Positions 6,621-12,327 of a stretch of DNA of 15,214 nt are shown piece by piece. The notes beneath the pieces are model-generated. The model saw nothing but the letters and a program-made list of their open reading frames with translations, ran no database searches and was not told the origin of the DNA. Each line of letters begins with the position of its first letter. Within the stretch, counting starts at the first letter, position 1. The stretch comes from Dehalococcoidia bacterium. GTDB taxonomy: Bacteria; Chloroflexota; Dehalococcoidia; UBA3495. The stretch covers positions 1 through 15,214 of the forward strand of contig PCAH01000053.1 in NCBI GenBank assembly GCA_002730485.1. Direction: 5' to 3'. The translations under genes and the position numbers were made by a program.

Positions 6621-6660
6621 CCCTTCCCCCTCGCAAGGGGGAAGGTTAGGATGGGGGCCA
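6621..6660 (+). repeat. REP/MITE-like palindromic intergenic repeat
   Basis: Arms CCTTCCCCCT (6622-6631) and AGGGGGAAGG (6636-6645) form a perfect 10-base-pair stem with a CGCA loop, followed by GTTAGGATGGGGG. Stem plus this trailing motif resembles the dispersed C/G-rich intergenic palindromes common in environmental bacterial genomes. Only one copy is in this window, so repeat status is inferred from resemblance. It may act as an mRNA processing or attenuation site between the SMP-30 and CMD genes. Confidence 0.55.
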
Positions 6661-6704
6661 CACCTCCCCCACAAACCAACTCTCACAAACAACAGGAGAA
6701 AACC

Positions 6705-7253
6705 ATGGCTAGACTACCTGCCGTAACAAAAGACCAATTGGCACCGGAAGACCACGAATATTTTGACTCCATAGTAGGCACACGAGGCAGCATCCGTGGC
6801 CCCTATGGCGTGCTACTGCACAGCCCCAAGCTGGCCGCGCGTGTCGCCGACACCGGTGCCTTCGTCCGCTATGAATTCAGCATCCCAGAATCTTTGAAAG
6901 AGACCGTGATCATCGCCACGGCCCGAGAGATGCGCTCTCAGTACGAGTTCTCCGCCCATGCCAAGCTGGCCCGTGCCGCAGGTGTATCCGACGAGACTAT
7001 CAAGATCATCGCAACAGGCGCTGCTCCGGCTGGCCTGGAAGGCGATGAGGCGTTATTGACCGGCTACGTGAAAGAGATGCTTCAGAAGCATAAGGTCAGC
7101 GCGGCCACCTACAAGGCCCTTACAGACCGGTTCGGTGAGCAGGACACCCTGCATCTGGCCGTGCTGGTCGGCCACTACATGCTGGTCGCCCAGGTGTTGG
7201 CCACCATGGACGTGGAGCTTGGCGAAGGCATGGTCGCTGAGATACCTGAGTAG
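6705..7253 (+). CDS. Carboxymuconolactone decarboxylase (CMD) family protein without cysteines
   Basis: The 182-residue, mostly helical protein matches the CMD/AhpD-like fold: LKETVIIATAREMRSQYEFS (64-83) with the E81-x3-H85 pair, then AKLARAAGVSDETIKII (86-102). The C-terminal half (FGEQDTLHLAVLVGHYMLVA, 143-162) repeats the helical pattern. It contains no cysteine at all, so it cannot use the CxxC chemistry of AhpD peroxidases and is closer to the decarboxylase or other cofactor-free branches. The ATG at 6705 follows AGGAG by 6 bases; an ATG at 6651 lies inside the palindromic repeat and gives an unstructured extension. It pairs with the SMP-30 lactonase upstream. In beta-ketoadipate-type pathways lactone enzymes and CMD proteins act in sequence, but the substrate here is unknown. 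Confidence 0.88.
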   Translation: MARLPAVTKDQLAPEDHEYFDSIVGTRGSIRGPYGVLLHSPKLAARVADTGAFVRYEFSIPESLKETVIIATAREMRSQYEFSAHAKLARAAGVSDETIKIIATGAAPAGLEGDEALLTGYVKEMLQKHKVSAATYKALTDRFGEQDTLHLAVLVGHYMLVAQVLATMDVELGEGMVAEIPE

Positions 7254-7292
7254 GTCTCAGTCTCAACAGCCAATTCACCAAAGCGTAACTAA

Positions 7293-7326
7293 AAAGAGGC
7301 ACCCCTATTTCTGAGGGTGCCTCTTT
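7293..7326. terminator. Bidirectional Rho-independent terminator
   Basis: AAAGAGGCACCC (7293-7304) pairs perfectly with GGGTGCCTCTTT (7315-7326) around a 10-base loop. A/T flanks on both sides give a T run in either direction (five T on the minus strand). It sits between the converging CMD gene and lipoprotein gene and serves both. Confidence 0.92.
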
Positions 7327-7359
7327 CGATTCAATCCCAGGTCGTGATCCCGACTCGGT

Positions 7360-7953
7360 CTACCTGAGAGTGTCGGTTGCGGTGGCCATGATTTCACCGT
7401 CCAGCCTAAACTCAAAGTCCACCGGACCGTTTGGTGGTAATTCAGAGCGGTCCACCGTCACCATGGTCATGGGTGCGTAGAGATAGGGCAACTCTCGGCC
7501 CTGTGCATCCTCTTCAAGCTCCAAATCAACCACAACCTGGTTGCCTTCGACTTCCATACCGACCACCGATAGCGGGTCGCCTTGAACCGGCAGCCACAGC
7601 AGGTAGGCCACCAAGACCACCGAGTCAGGGTACTCAGGACGGCTCAGGGTGACACCAGTTCCGTGGGTTCGTTTACTGACCACTTCGCGGTTGAATTCCT
7701 GCATCTCCAACTCGCTGGTGATCACTGCCACCCTCAACTCCCTGGAAAAAGCGTCGGCTGATTGCTCATTGAGAGGCGTGACCCAGCCGCTATTCACGTA
7801 ACGCCAGATCGGCGCTTCTTCAGCAGATTGGGAGACCTCAGAGTTGGCCCCATCAACAGTTTCCACTGAGGGCGTCGCTGTATCGCCGCCACAGGCGACG
7901 AGTAAAACGCTGGCCAGGATCAGAATCAATATCGCTGGAGAAATGGTCGGCAT
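7360..7953 (-). CDS. Putative lipoprotein of unknown function
   Basis: The 197-residue protein begins with a short signal peptide: hydrophobic AILILILASVLLVA followed by a lipobox ending at C21 (LVAC-GG). A low-complexity Thr/Ser/Glu linker (about 24-46) follows. The mature domain (about 48-197) has alternating hydrophobic strands such as LRVAVITSELEM, DSVVLVAYLLW, NQVVVDLELEE and MTMVTVDRSEL, ending in VDFEFRLDG. It is probably an all-beta domain tethered to the outer face of the cytoplasmic membrane. The strand order faintly recalls PrcB-type protease-inhibitor domains, but I do not claim that family. No strong Shine-Dalgarno precedes the ATG. Single gene, converging on the CMD gene and divergent from the PAC2 gene. 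Confidence 0.75.
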   Translation of the reverse strand: MPTISPAILILILASVLLVACGGDTATPSVETVDGANSEVSQSAEEAPIWRYVNSGWVTPLNEQSADAFSRELRVAVITSELEMQEFNREVVSKRTHGTGVTLSRPEYPDSVVLVAYLLWLPVQGDPLSVVGMEVEGNQVVVDLELEEDAQGRELPYLYAPMTMVTVDRSELPPNGPVDFEFRLDGEIMATATDTLR

Positions 7954-8165
7954 CAGCCCTTGTTGGATATCTACGGGCGTCGGGAATACTCATTAGAAAT
8001 TCTCCGATTACCCGCCTCGGTTTCTGGTCACCCTCTAGTTACGTATGATATCAAAGTTCAGGTTTCAGACTCACGCCGCTCGCGCCTGGAAATGTCCGAG
8101 GAAAATCCTCCTAGGCTGGGTTCTTTGCCCTTGTAAATCCAAAACTCCACTGTCAAACTGGTTAT

Positions 8166-9104
8166 ATGCGCATCGGTGATTTTGAACTCCAAGAGCCTCT
8201 CCCCGAGCTGAAAGACCCCCACGTGTTGGCCGTTCTCCGACCATGGATCGACGTGGGAAACGTAGGAACGTTGACCATGAGGCGGTTGGAGCGTCATCTT
8301 GAGTCCAAAGAGATTGGCCGCCTGGTCAAACCCGGGCGCTATTACGACTTCACCCGCTACCGACCCAAGTCGGTGCTGAAGCAGGGCGTGCGTGAATACA
8401 GTATTCCCTCAACCACCATCAGCGCTGCCGTGCGGGAACACGGGCCAGACCTCATGACCCTGCATATGCTGGAACCCCATCTCTACGGCGAGGACTATAC
8501 CGACTCGCTGATTGAGGTCTTGAAATATCTTGGGGTGAAACGCTACTCCATGATTGGTGCCATGTACGACATGGTTCCCCACACCCGCCAATTGCTGGTC
8601 TCCGGCGGCACAGTAGATGCACGTAACGAAGAAGAATACAAATTGGTGGGCGTGCGCCCCAGTGATTACGAAGGACCGACCACCATCACTTACCTGGTGT
8701 CAAACGCCCTTGATACGGCGGGTATTGAAACCCGCATCTTCGTGGTCCACCTCCCACAGTACTTCCAGGTCGAAGAAGACTTCACCGGCACTGCACGGCT
8801 GATGGAGATCATGTGCACCCTCTACGGGCTGCCGAGCCGCTTGGCCGACCCAGAACGGGGACGCCAGCAGTACGCATCCCTCCAGAACATAGTCACGGAC
8901 ACATCTGAGGTTGCCGGCCTGCTGGAACGACTTGAAGAGCGATACGACCGGGAGAACAACCCGGATGCCGACTCTGCCAACCCGCTATCTCCCATGGTAG
9001 AAGAATTCCTACAGGGCCTGGGCTCAAATTCCGAGTTTGACGACGAACTAGACCTGGACTTGGATTTTGAATCGAACCCGGACGACGACCCCTCAGACGA
9101 GTAA
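8166..9104 (+). CDS. PAC2-family protein (proteasome-assembly-chaperone-like)
   Basis: The 312-residue protein resembles the PAC2 / DUF75 family, related to eukaryotic proteasome assembly chaperone 2 and common in archaea, actinobacteria and Chloroflexota. Family-like features are the opening ELQEPLPELKDPHVLAVLRP (residues 7-26) with the WIDVGNVGTL segment (27-36, equivalent to the GW-D-G motif), a central VKRYSMIGAMYDMVPHTR, and EGPTTITYLVSNALDTAGIE. The last 30 or so residues are extremely acidic (FDDELDLDLDFESNPDDDPS) and likely disordered. Function in bacteria is unproven. The ATG at 8166 has no clear Shine-Dalgarno. The 212-base gap to the divergent lipoprotein shows no strong promoter to me. 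An M20 peptidase gene follows after 26 bases, so the two are probably one transcript. Confidence 0.82.
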   Translation: MRIGDFELQEPLPELKDPHVLAVLRPWIDVGNVGTLTMRRLERHLESKEIGRLVKPGRYYDFTRYRPKSVLKQGVREYSIPSTTISAAVREHGPDLMTLHMLEPHLYGEDYTDSLIEVLKYLGVKRYSMIGAMYDMVPHTRQLLVSGGTVDARNEEEYKLVGVRPSDYEGPTTITYLVSNALDTAGIETRIFVVHLPQYFQVEEDFTGTARLMEIMCTLYGLPSRLADPERGRQQYASLQNIVTDTSEVAGLLERLEERYDRENNPDADSANPLSPMVEEFLQGLGSNSEFDDELDLDLDFESNPDDDPSDE

Positions 9105-9130
9105 CCTCCGTCTGCGTTGGCCGGAATATC

Positions 9131-10492
9131 TTGTCCGCCATTCCTAACCCATCTACCAACCCGGCTTTCATTGACCCCGTTGCGGACCCAGTTGCGCTGA
9201 CACAACAACTGGTGCGCTTCGATACGTCCAACCCACCTGGCAATGAAGCCGAGGCCATCCAACACATCAAGGCCTTGCTGGACGCCGCTGGCATCCAGAG
9301 CCAGACTTTCGCCAAGAGCCCAAACCGTCCTAATCTGATTGCCCGGCTCCCAGGTGACGGCAGCGCGCCTCCACTGCTCCTCCAAGGCCATGTGGATGTG
9401 GTGCCAGCAGACCCATCTCAATGGCAGCAACCACCGTTCAGCGGAAACATAGTTGACGGCTACCTGTGGGGACGTGGGACGCTGGACATGAAAGGCGGCA
9501 TAGCTACGATGGTCTCCGCCTTGATTCAGGCCAAGAGCAACGGGCTAACCCCAGCCGGGGACATCGTCTTAGCCCTGGTCTGCGATGAGGAAGCAGGCGG
9601 TCACCACGGAGCCAGATATTTGGTGGAAGAACACGCTGAAGAATTTGAAGGCGTTCAATACGCCATCGGCGAGTTCGGTGGGTTCAGTTTCAACATTGGC
9701 AGCCGGCGGTTCTACCCGATCATGGTGGCCGAGAAGCAGGTGTGCCACATCAGGGTCACCTTCCGCGGACCTGGGGGCCATGCATCATTGGGTCAACAAG
9801 ATAACCCCGTCCACGCAATGACAAGGTTCCTGCAGGGAATCCAGTCGCGGCAATTGCCGACGCATGTAACTCCAGAGACCATGATCATGCTCCGAGCCAT
9901 CGGCAGGAACCTACCACCGCTAAGCCGAATGGTCATGAAGGCGCTGCTCACTCCCGGGCTCACTGCTCCCACCCTAAAGCTGCTTGGATCGAAAGGGCGA
10001 ACGTTCAGTCCGCTGTTTCGGAACACGGCCAACCCCACCGTCATCAGGGGAGGCGGGCAGATCAATGTGGTCCCAAGCGAGGTATCCGTTGACTTGGACG
10101 GGCGGATACTCCCCACCCTTGCTCCTGAGGTGTTGATCTCGGAGTTGACCGCAGCGGCCGGTGCTGACTCAGGCGCGGAATTCGAGGTATTGAGTCACGA
10201 CCCTGGCCCGGAGCAGCCGGATATGGGGCTATTTGAAACGCTCGCTGGCGTGTTGAAAGAAAGCGACCCTGACGGCATACCTGTGCCCATGCTCATGCCA
10301 GCGGCCACAGATGGCCGACTCTTCGCGCGACTGGGCATCCAGACCTACGGATTTCTGCCCATGCGACTGCCCGCTGACCTGGATTTCGCTTCGACCATCC
10401 ACGGCCCGAATGAACGGGTAACGGTGGAGGCCATACGGTTTGGAGCAGACGCGTTTTACCGGTTGCTCCAAAGCTACGGCCGCACGCCCTAG
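9131..10492 (+). CDS. M20-family metallopeptidase (ArgE/DapE/ACY1-like deacylase)
   Basis: A 453-residue two-metal hydrolase of peptidase family M20. Active-site pieces, in order: LLLQGHVDVVP with H87 and D89; GRGTLDMKGG with bridging D119; CDEEAGG with general base E153 and metal ligand E154; IGEFGG with E181 as a probable metal ligand; GPGGHAS with dimer-domain H217; and a C-terminal STIHGPNERV with H424. The lid/dimerisation domain is about residues 200-340. Such enzymes split N-acyl amino acids, dipeptides or related amides in the cytoplasm; the exact substrate is not readable. The start is a TTG with only a weak GGCCGGA upstream, chosen because the family N-terminus (DPVALTQQLVRFDTSNPPGN) follows and no ATG is available. 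It is probably translated from the same mRNA as the PAC2 gene. Confidence 0.92.
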   Translation: MSAIPNPSTNPAFIDPVADPVALTQQLVRFDTSNPPGNEAEAIQHIKALLDAAGIQSQTFAKSPNRPNLIARLPGDGSAPPLLLQGHVDVVPADPSQWQQPPFSGNIVDGYLWGRGTLDMKGGIATMVSALIQAKSNGLTPAGDIVLALVCDEEAGGHHGARYLVEEHAEEFEGVQYAIGEFGGFSFNIGSRRFYPIMVAEKQVCHIRVTFRGPGGHASLGQQDNPVHAMTRFLQGIQSRQLPTHVTPETMIMLRAIGRNLPPLSRMVMKALLTPGLTAPTLKLLGSKGRTFSPLFRNTANPTVIRGGGQINVVPSEVSVDLDGRILPTLAPEVLISELTAAAGADSGAEFEVLSHDPGPEQPDMGLFETLAGVLKESDPDGIPVPMLMPAATDGRLFARLGIQTYGFLPMRLPADLDFASTIHGPNERVTVEAIRFGADAFYRLLQSYGRTP

Positions 10493-10519
10493 CCAGGCCT
10501 GGTTTACACTGGAATCTGT

Positions 10520-10548
10520 TTGACGTGGTATAGGGGGTATGCTAGAGT
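10520..10548 (+). promoter_or_regulatory. Promoter of the infC-rpmI-rplT operon
   Basis: TTGACG (10520-10525, five of six) and TAGAGT (10543-10548, four of six) are separated by 17 bases. The -10 is preceded by TGC, an extended -10 element. Transcription would begin near 10555, giving a leader of about 45 bases before the infC start. Confidence 0.65.
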
Positions 10549-10572
10549 AAACCCACCTATTTCACGTAATCA

Positions 10573-10603
10573 CCGAGGAATTTATCGGAGGTAGCAGAGC
10601 ATA
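10573..10603 (+). promoter_or_regulatory. infC ribosome binding site and AUA start region
   Basis: GGAGGT (10587-10592) is a strong Shine-Dalgarno, 8 bases before an ATA at 10601. An in-frame TAG (10592-10594) excludes any start further upstream. A small stem, CCGA (10573-10576) with TCGG (10585-10588), overlaps the first two bases of the Shine-Dalgarno and might tune access. A rare start codon on infC is a known IF3 self-control device (AUU in E. coli). Confidence 0.75.
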
Positions 10604-11191
10604 GCTAGACAGTATCGGGTTAATGAGCGGATTAACAGCCCCACCGTAAGAGTCATCGGCGACAATGGGGAACAGCTCGGTGTGATGGAAGTTGCACGTG
10701 CTCTCCAACTCGCGCGAGACGCCGAAGTGGATTTGGTTGAGGTTGCTCCAAACTCGGATCCTCCTGTTTGCAGGCTCCTGGACTACGGAAAACTCCTATA
10801 CCTGACCTCTAAGAAAGAACGCGAGTCCAAAAAGGGCCAGAGGAGCACCGAGCAGAAAGAGGTGCGTTTCCGGCCGAACATTGGTACTCACGACCTGGAC
10901 GCTAAGACTCGCAAGATTCGCGAGTTCATAAGCGACGGTTCCAAGGTCAAACTTACGGTCCGTTTCCGCGGGCGCGAGGCTGCCCACCAGCAGTTGGGAC
11001 TTTCCGTCCTGAAGCGAGTGGCAGACGAACTGAAAGACGAAGTAAGACTGGAGCGCCCACCCTCAATGGAAGGACGGGCGTTGTCCATGGTGCTAATACC
11101 AGCCCTTACCAGCGCTGAAAAGGGCGAGAAAGACGCACCAAACGATAATAATCAGGGACAAGTAGAAGAACTGGCAGATGCCAAAACTTAA
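10601..11191 (+). CDS. infC: Translation initiation factor IF-3
   Basis: IF-3 binds the 30S subunit, keeps it apart from 50S and checks start-codon and initiator-tRNA pairing. The 196-residue product has the IF3 N-domain (QYRVNERINSPTVRVIGDNG at residues 4-23, then LVEVAPNSDPPVCRLLDYGK at 45-64), a lysine/arginine-rich linker (70-83) and the C-domain from EVRFRPNIGTHDLDAKTRKI (87-106) through FRGREAAHQQLG. A polar tail (about 170-196) extends beyond the usual end. The start is taken as ATA at 10601: conserved N-domain residues lie upstream of the first in-frame GTG/ATG (10682/10685), and an in-frame stop lies just before. A start at 10682 would remove the first 27 residues, a large part of the N-domain. 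The 3' end overlaps rpmI by 14 bases. Confidence 0.95.
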   Translation: MARQYRVNERINSPTVRVIGDNGEQLGVMEVARALQLARDAEVDLVEVAPNSDPPVCRLLDYGKLLYLTSKKERESKKGQRSTEQKEVRFRPNIGTHDLDAKTRKIREFISDGSKVKLTVRFRGREAAHQQLGLSVLKRVADELKDEVRLERPPSMEGRALSMVLIPALTSAEKGEKDAPNDNNQGQVEELADAKT

Positions 11192-11375
11192 GACACACAA
11201 AGGGGCCAAGGCCCGCATTCACGTAACCGGCACCGGCAAGCTGATGCGACGCAAGCGCATGAGCAGCCACCTGCGCCGCAAGAAGCCCACCAAGGTAACC
11301 AGAAAGTACGCTGATAAGTTGGCAGTTGACGCTTCGGATTACAAGCGCCTGCACAAGATGCTGCCCTACGGGTAA
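11178..11375 (+). CDS. rpmI: 50S ribosomal protein L35 (bL35)
   Basis: The 65-residue, highly basic protein matches bL35 in length and sequence: it opens with PKLKTHKGAKARIHVTGTGK, has the Lys/Arg-rich centre (MRRKRMSSHLRRKKPTKV) and ends in DYKRLHKMLPYG. It is a 50S subunit component. The ATG lies inside the last codons of infC (14-base overlap) without a strong Shine-Dalgarno of its own, so translation is probably coupled to infC. The gene order infC-rpmI-rplT is conserved across bacteria. Confidence 0.97.
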   Translation: MPKLKTHKGAKARIHVTGTGKLMRRKRMSSHLRRKKPTKVTRKYADKLAVDASDYKRLHKMLPYG

Positions 11376-11434
11376 GCCTCTTAACCGACTTAGCTGAATA
11401 TTTCCCCAAGTAACTTCAGTCCGGAGAGCAACCC

Positions 11435-11797
11435 TTGTCTAGAGTAAAACGTGGCGTTACTAAGCACGCCCGCCACAAAAAGATACTAAAAGCTGCCAAA
11501 GGTTATAGCGGCTCATCGTCGCGCAACTACAAGTGGGCCAAGGAAGCTGTACAGCACGCCTGGGCCTACGCCTATCGCCACCGCCGCGAACGCAAAGGTG
11601 AATTCCGTCGCCTTTGGATCGTCCGCATCGGTGCTGGTTGCCGCGAAGCGGGGACCACTTACAGCCAGTTCATGCACGGCCTGAAGCTGGCCGGTATCGA
11701 ACTAGACCGCAAGATACTGGCTGACATCGCAGTGCGCGACCCGCAGGGTTTCGCCAAGTTGGTGGAGACCTCCAAGGAACAACTGGCCGCAGCGTAG
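11435..11797 (+). CDS. rplT: 50S ribosomal protein L20 (bL20)
   Basis: The 120-residue basic protein matches bL20: [20 protein letters not shown] (2-21), [18 protein letters not shown], the long helix [20 protein letters not shown], and the globular C-domain with [21 protein letters not shown]20 is an early 50S assembly protein bound to 23S rRNA and in some bacteria represses its own operon. The start codon is TTG at 11435, preceded by GGAGAG with 6-base spacing; length and the normal SRVKRG N-terminus support it. It is the last gene of the operon, 59 bases after rpmI and before a strong terminator. Confidence 0.97.
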   Translation: MSRVKRGVTKHARHKKILKAAKGYSGSSSRNYKWAKEAVQHAWAYAYRHRRERKGEFRRLWIVRIGAGCREAGTTYSQFMHGLKLAGIELDRKILADIAVRDPQGFAKLVETSKEQLAAA

Positions 11798-11817
11798 CCA
11801 GCCTAAAATGACAAAAT

Positions 11818-11851
11818 AAAAACCGGGGTGTGAATCACACCCCGGTTTTTT
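11818..11851. terminator. Strong bidirectional terminator after rplT
   Basis: A perfect stem, 11818-11832 with 11836-11850 (core CCGGGGTGTG / CACACCCCGG), closes a 3-base loop and is followed by TTTTTT. The mirror A run gives TTTTTATTTT on the minus strand, so it also ends the converging pheT-moeA transcript. Confidence 0.96.
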
Positions 11852-11877
11852 GTGCCTACTTTAAAGTGACTGCTGAT

Positions 11878-12327
11878 CTACTTACGGGCAAATCCGTAGT
11901 AAGTGTCGTTGTCCAGAATGCGAAGCAGCCGCTCTTCAGTTATGACAATAGGGCGAACCGGTGTGGCCCACTTTTCTGTCAACTCATAGTGCAGGTCAGT
12001 CAATGACATGGGCCGATTGTTCCGTGCCAACAGCGTCCGGAAGACGATCTCCTGCACCGGCATGTCAGACCGGATGAAGCTGGAGTCGTTCTTGGCGTTC
12101 TGAGAAATCTCGCGAATCAGGCTCTTCATGTCGCCCAGTTCGCCGATGGTCTTTGACTTGGACGGGCTGGCTGCGGTCAGTCTACCGGCCACCAGATGAA
12201 CTGGAGAGCGCTCCAATTTATCCAGCTTATCGGCGCTGATCAGAAACAAAGGGTTCTCCATCTCCGGTTGTTCTTCTTCTACTACCTCTTCGGCCAGTTC
12301 TTCGGCATTAGAGTCCTGTGTCGTCAT
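11878..12327 (-). CDS. Small acidic-N-terminus protein of unknown function coupled to moeA
   Basis: The 149-residue protein is not recognised. Residues 8-25 are very acidic (EELAEEVVEEEQPEMEN). A middle segment (26-85) contains PLFLISADKLDKLERSPVH and a Ser/Lys-rich stretch. The last 60 residues (RSDMPVQEIVFRTLLARNNR, then PMSLTDLHYELTEKWATPVR and ITEERLLRILDNDTYYGFAR) have the helix-helix-helix then beta-hairpin pattern of a winged-helix-like fold, which is an inference by eye. No signal peptide or membrane segment. The ATG at 12327 overlaps the moeA stop as ATGA, with AGAGGTG upstream, so translation is probably coupled to moeA. It is the last gene before the shared terminator. Confidence 0.75.
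   Translation of the reverse strand: MTTQDSNAEELAEEVVEEEQPEMENPLFLISADKLDKLERSPVHLVAGRLTAASPSKSKTIGELGDMKSLIREISQNAKNDSSFIRSDMPVQEIVFRTLLARNNRPMSLTDLHYELTEKWATPVRPIVITEERLLRILDNDTYYGFARK

Noticed and set aside
6651..6704. Upstream ATG start for the CMD gene
   Set aside because: It lies in the palindromic repeat and encodes a Pro/Gln/Thr-rich extension. The ATG at 6705 has a proper Shine-Dalgarno and the family N-terminus.
8058..8297. Minus-strand open frame upstream of the lipoprotein gene
   Set aside because: Overlaps the PAC2 start, has no Shine-Dalgarno and no family resemblance.
8822..9430. Minus-strand open frames across the PAC2/M20 junction
   Set aside because: Arg/Ser-rich shadow of the acidic PAC2 tail and the M20 N-terminus; both plus-strand genes are well supported.
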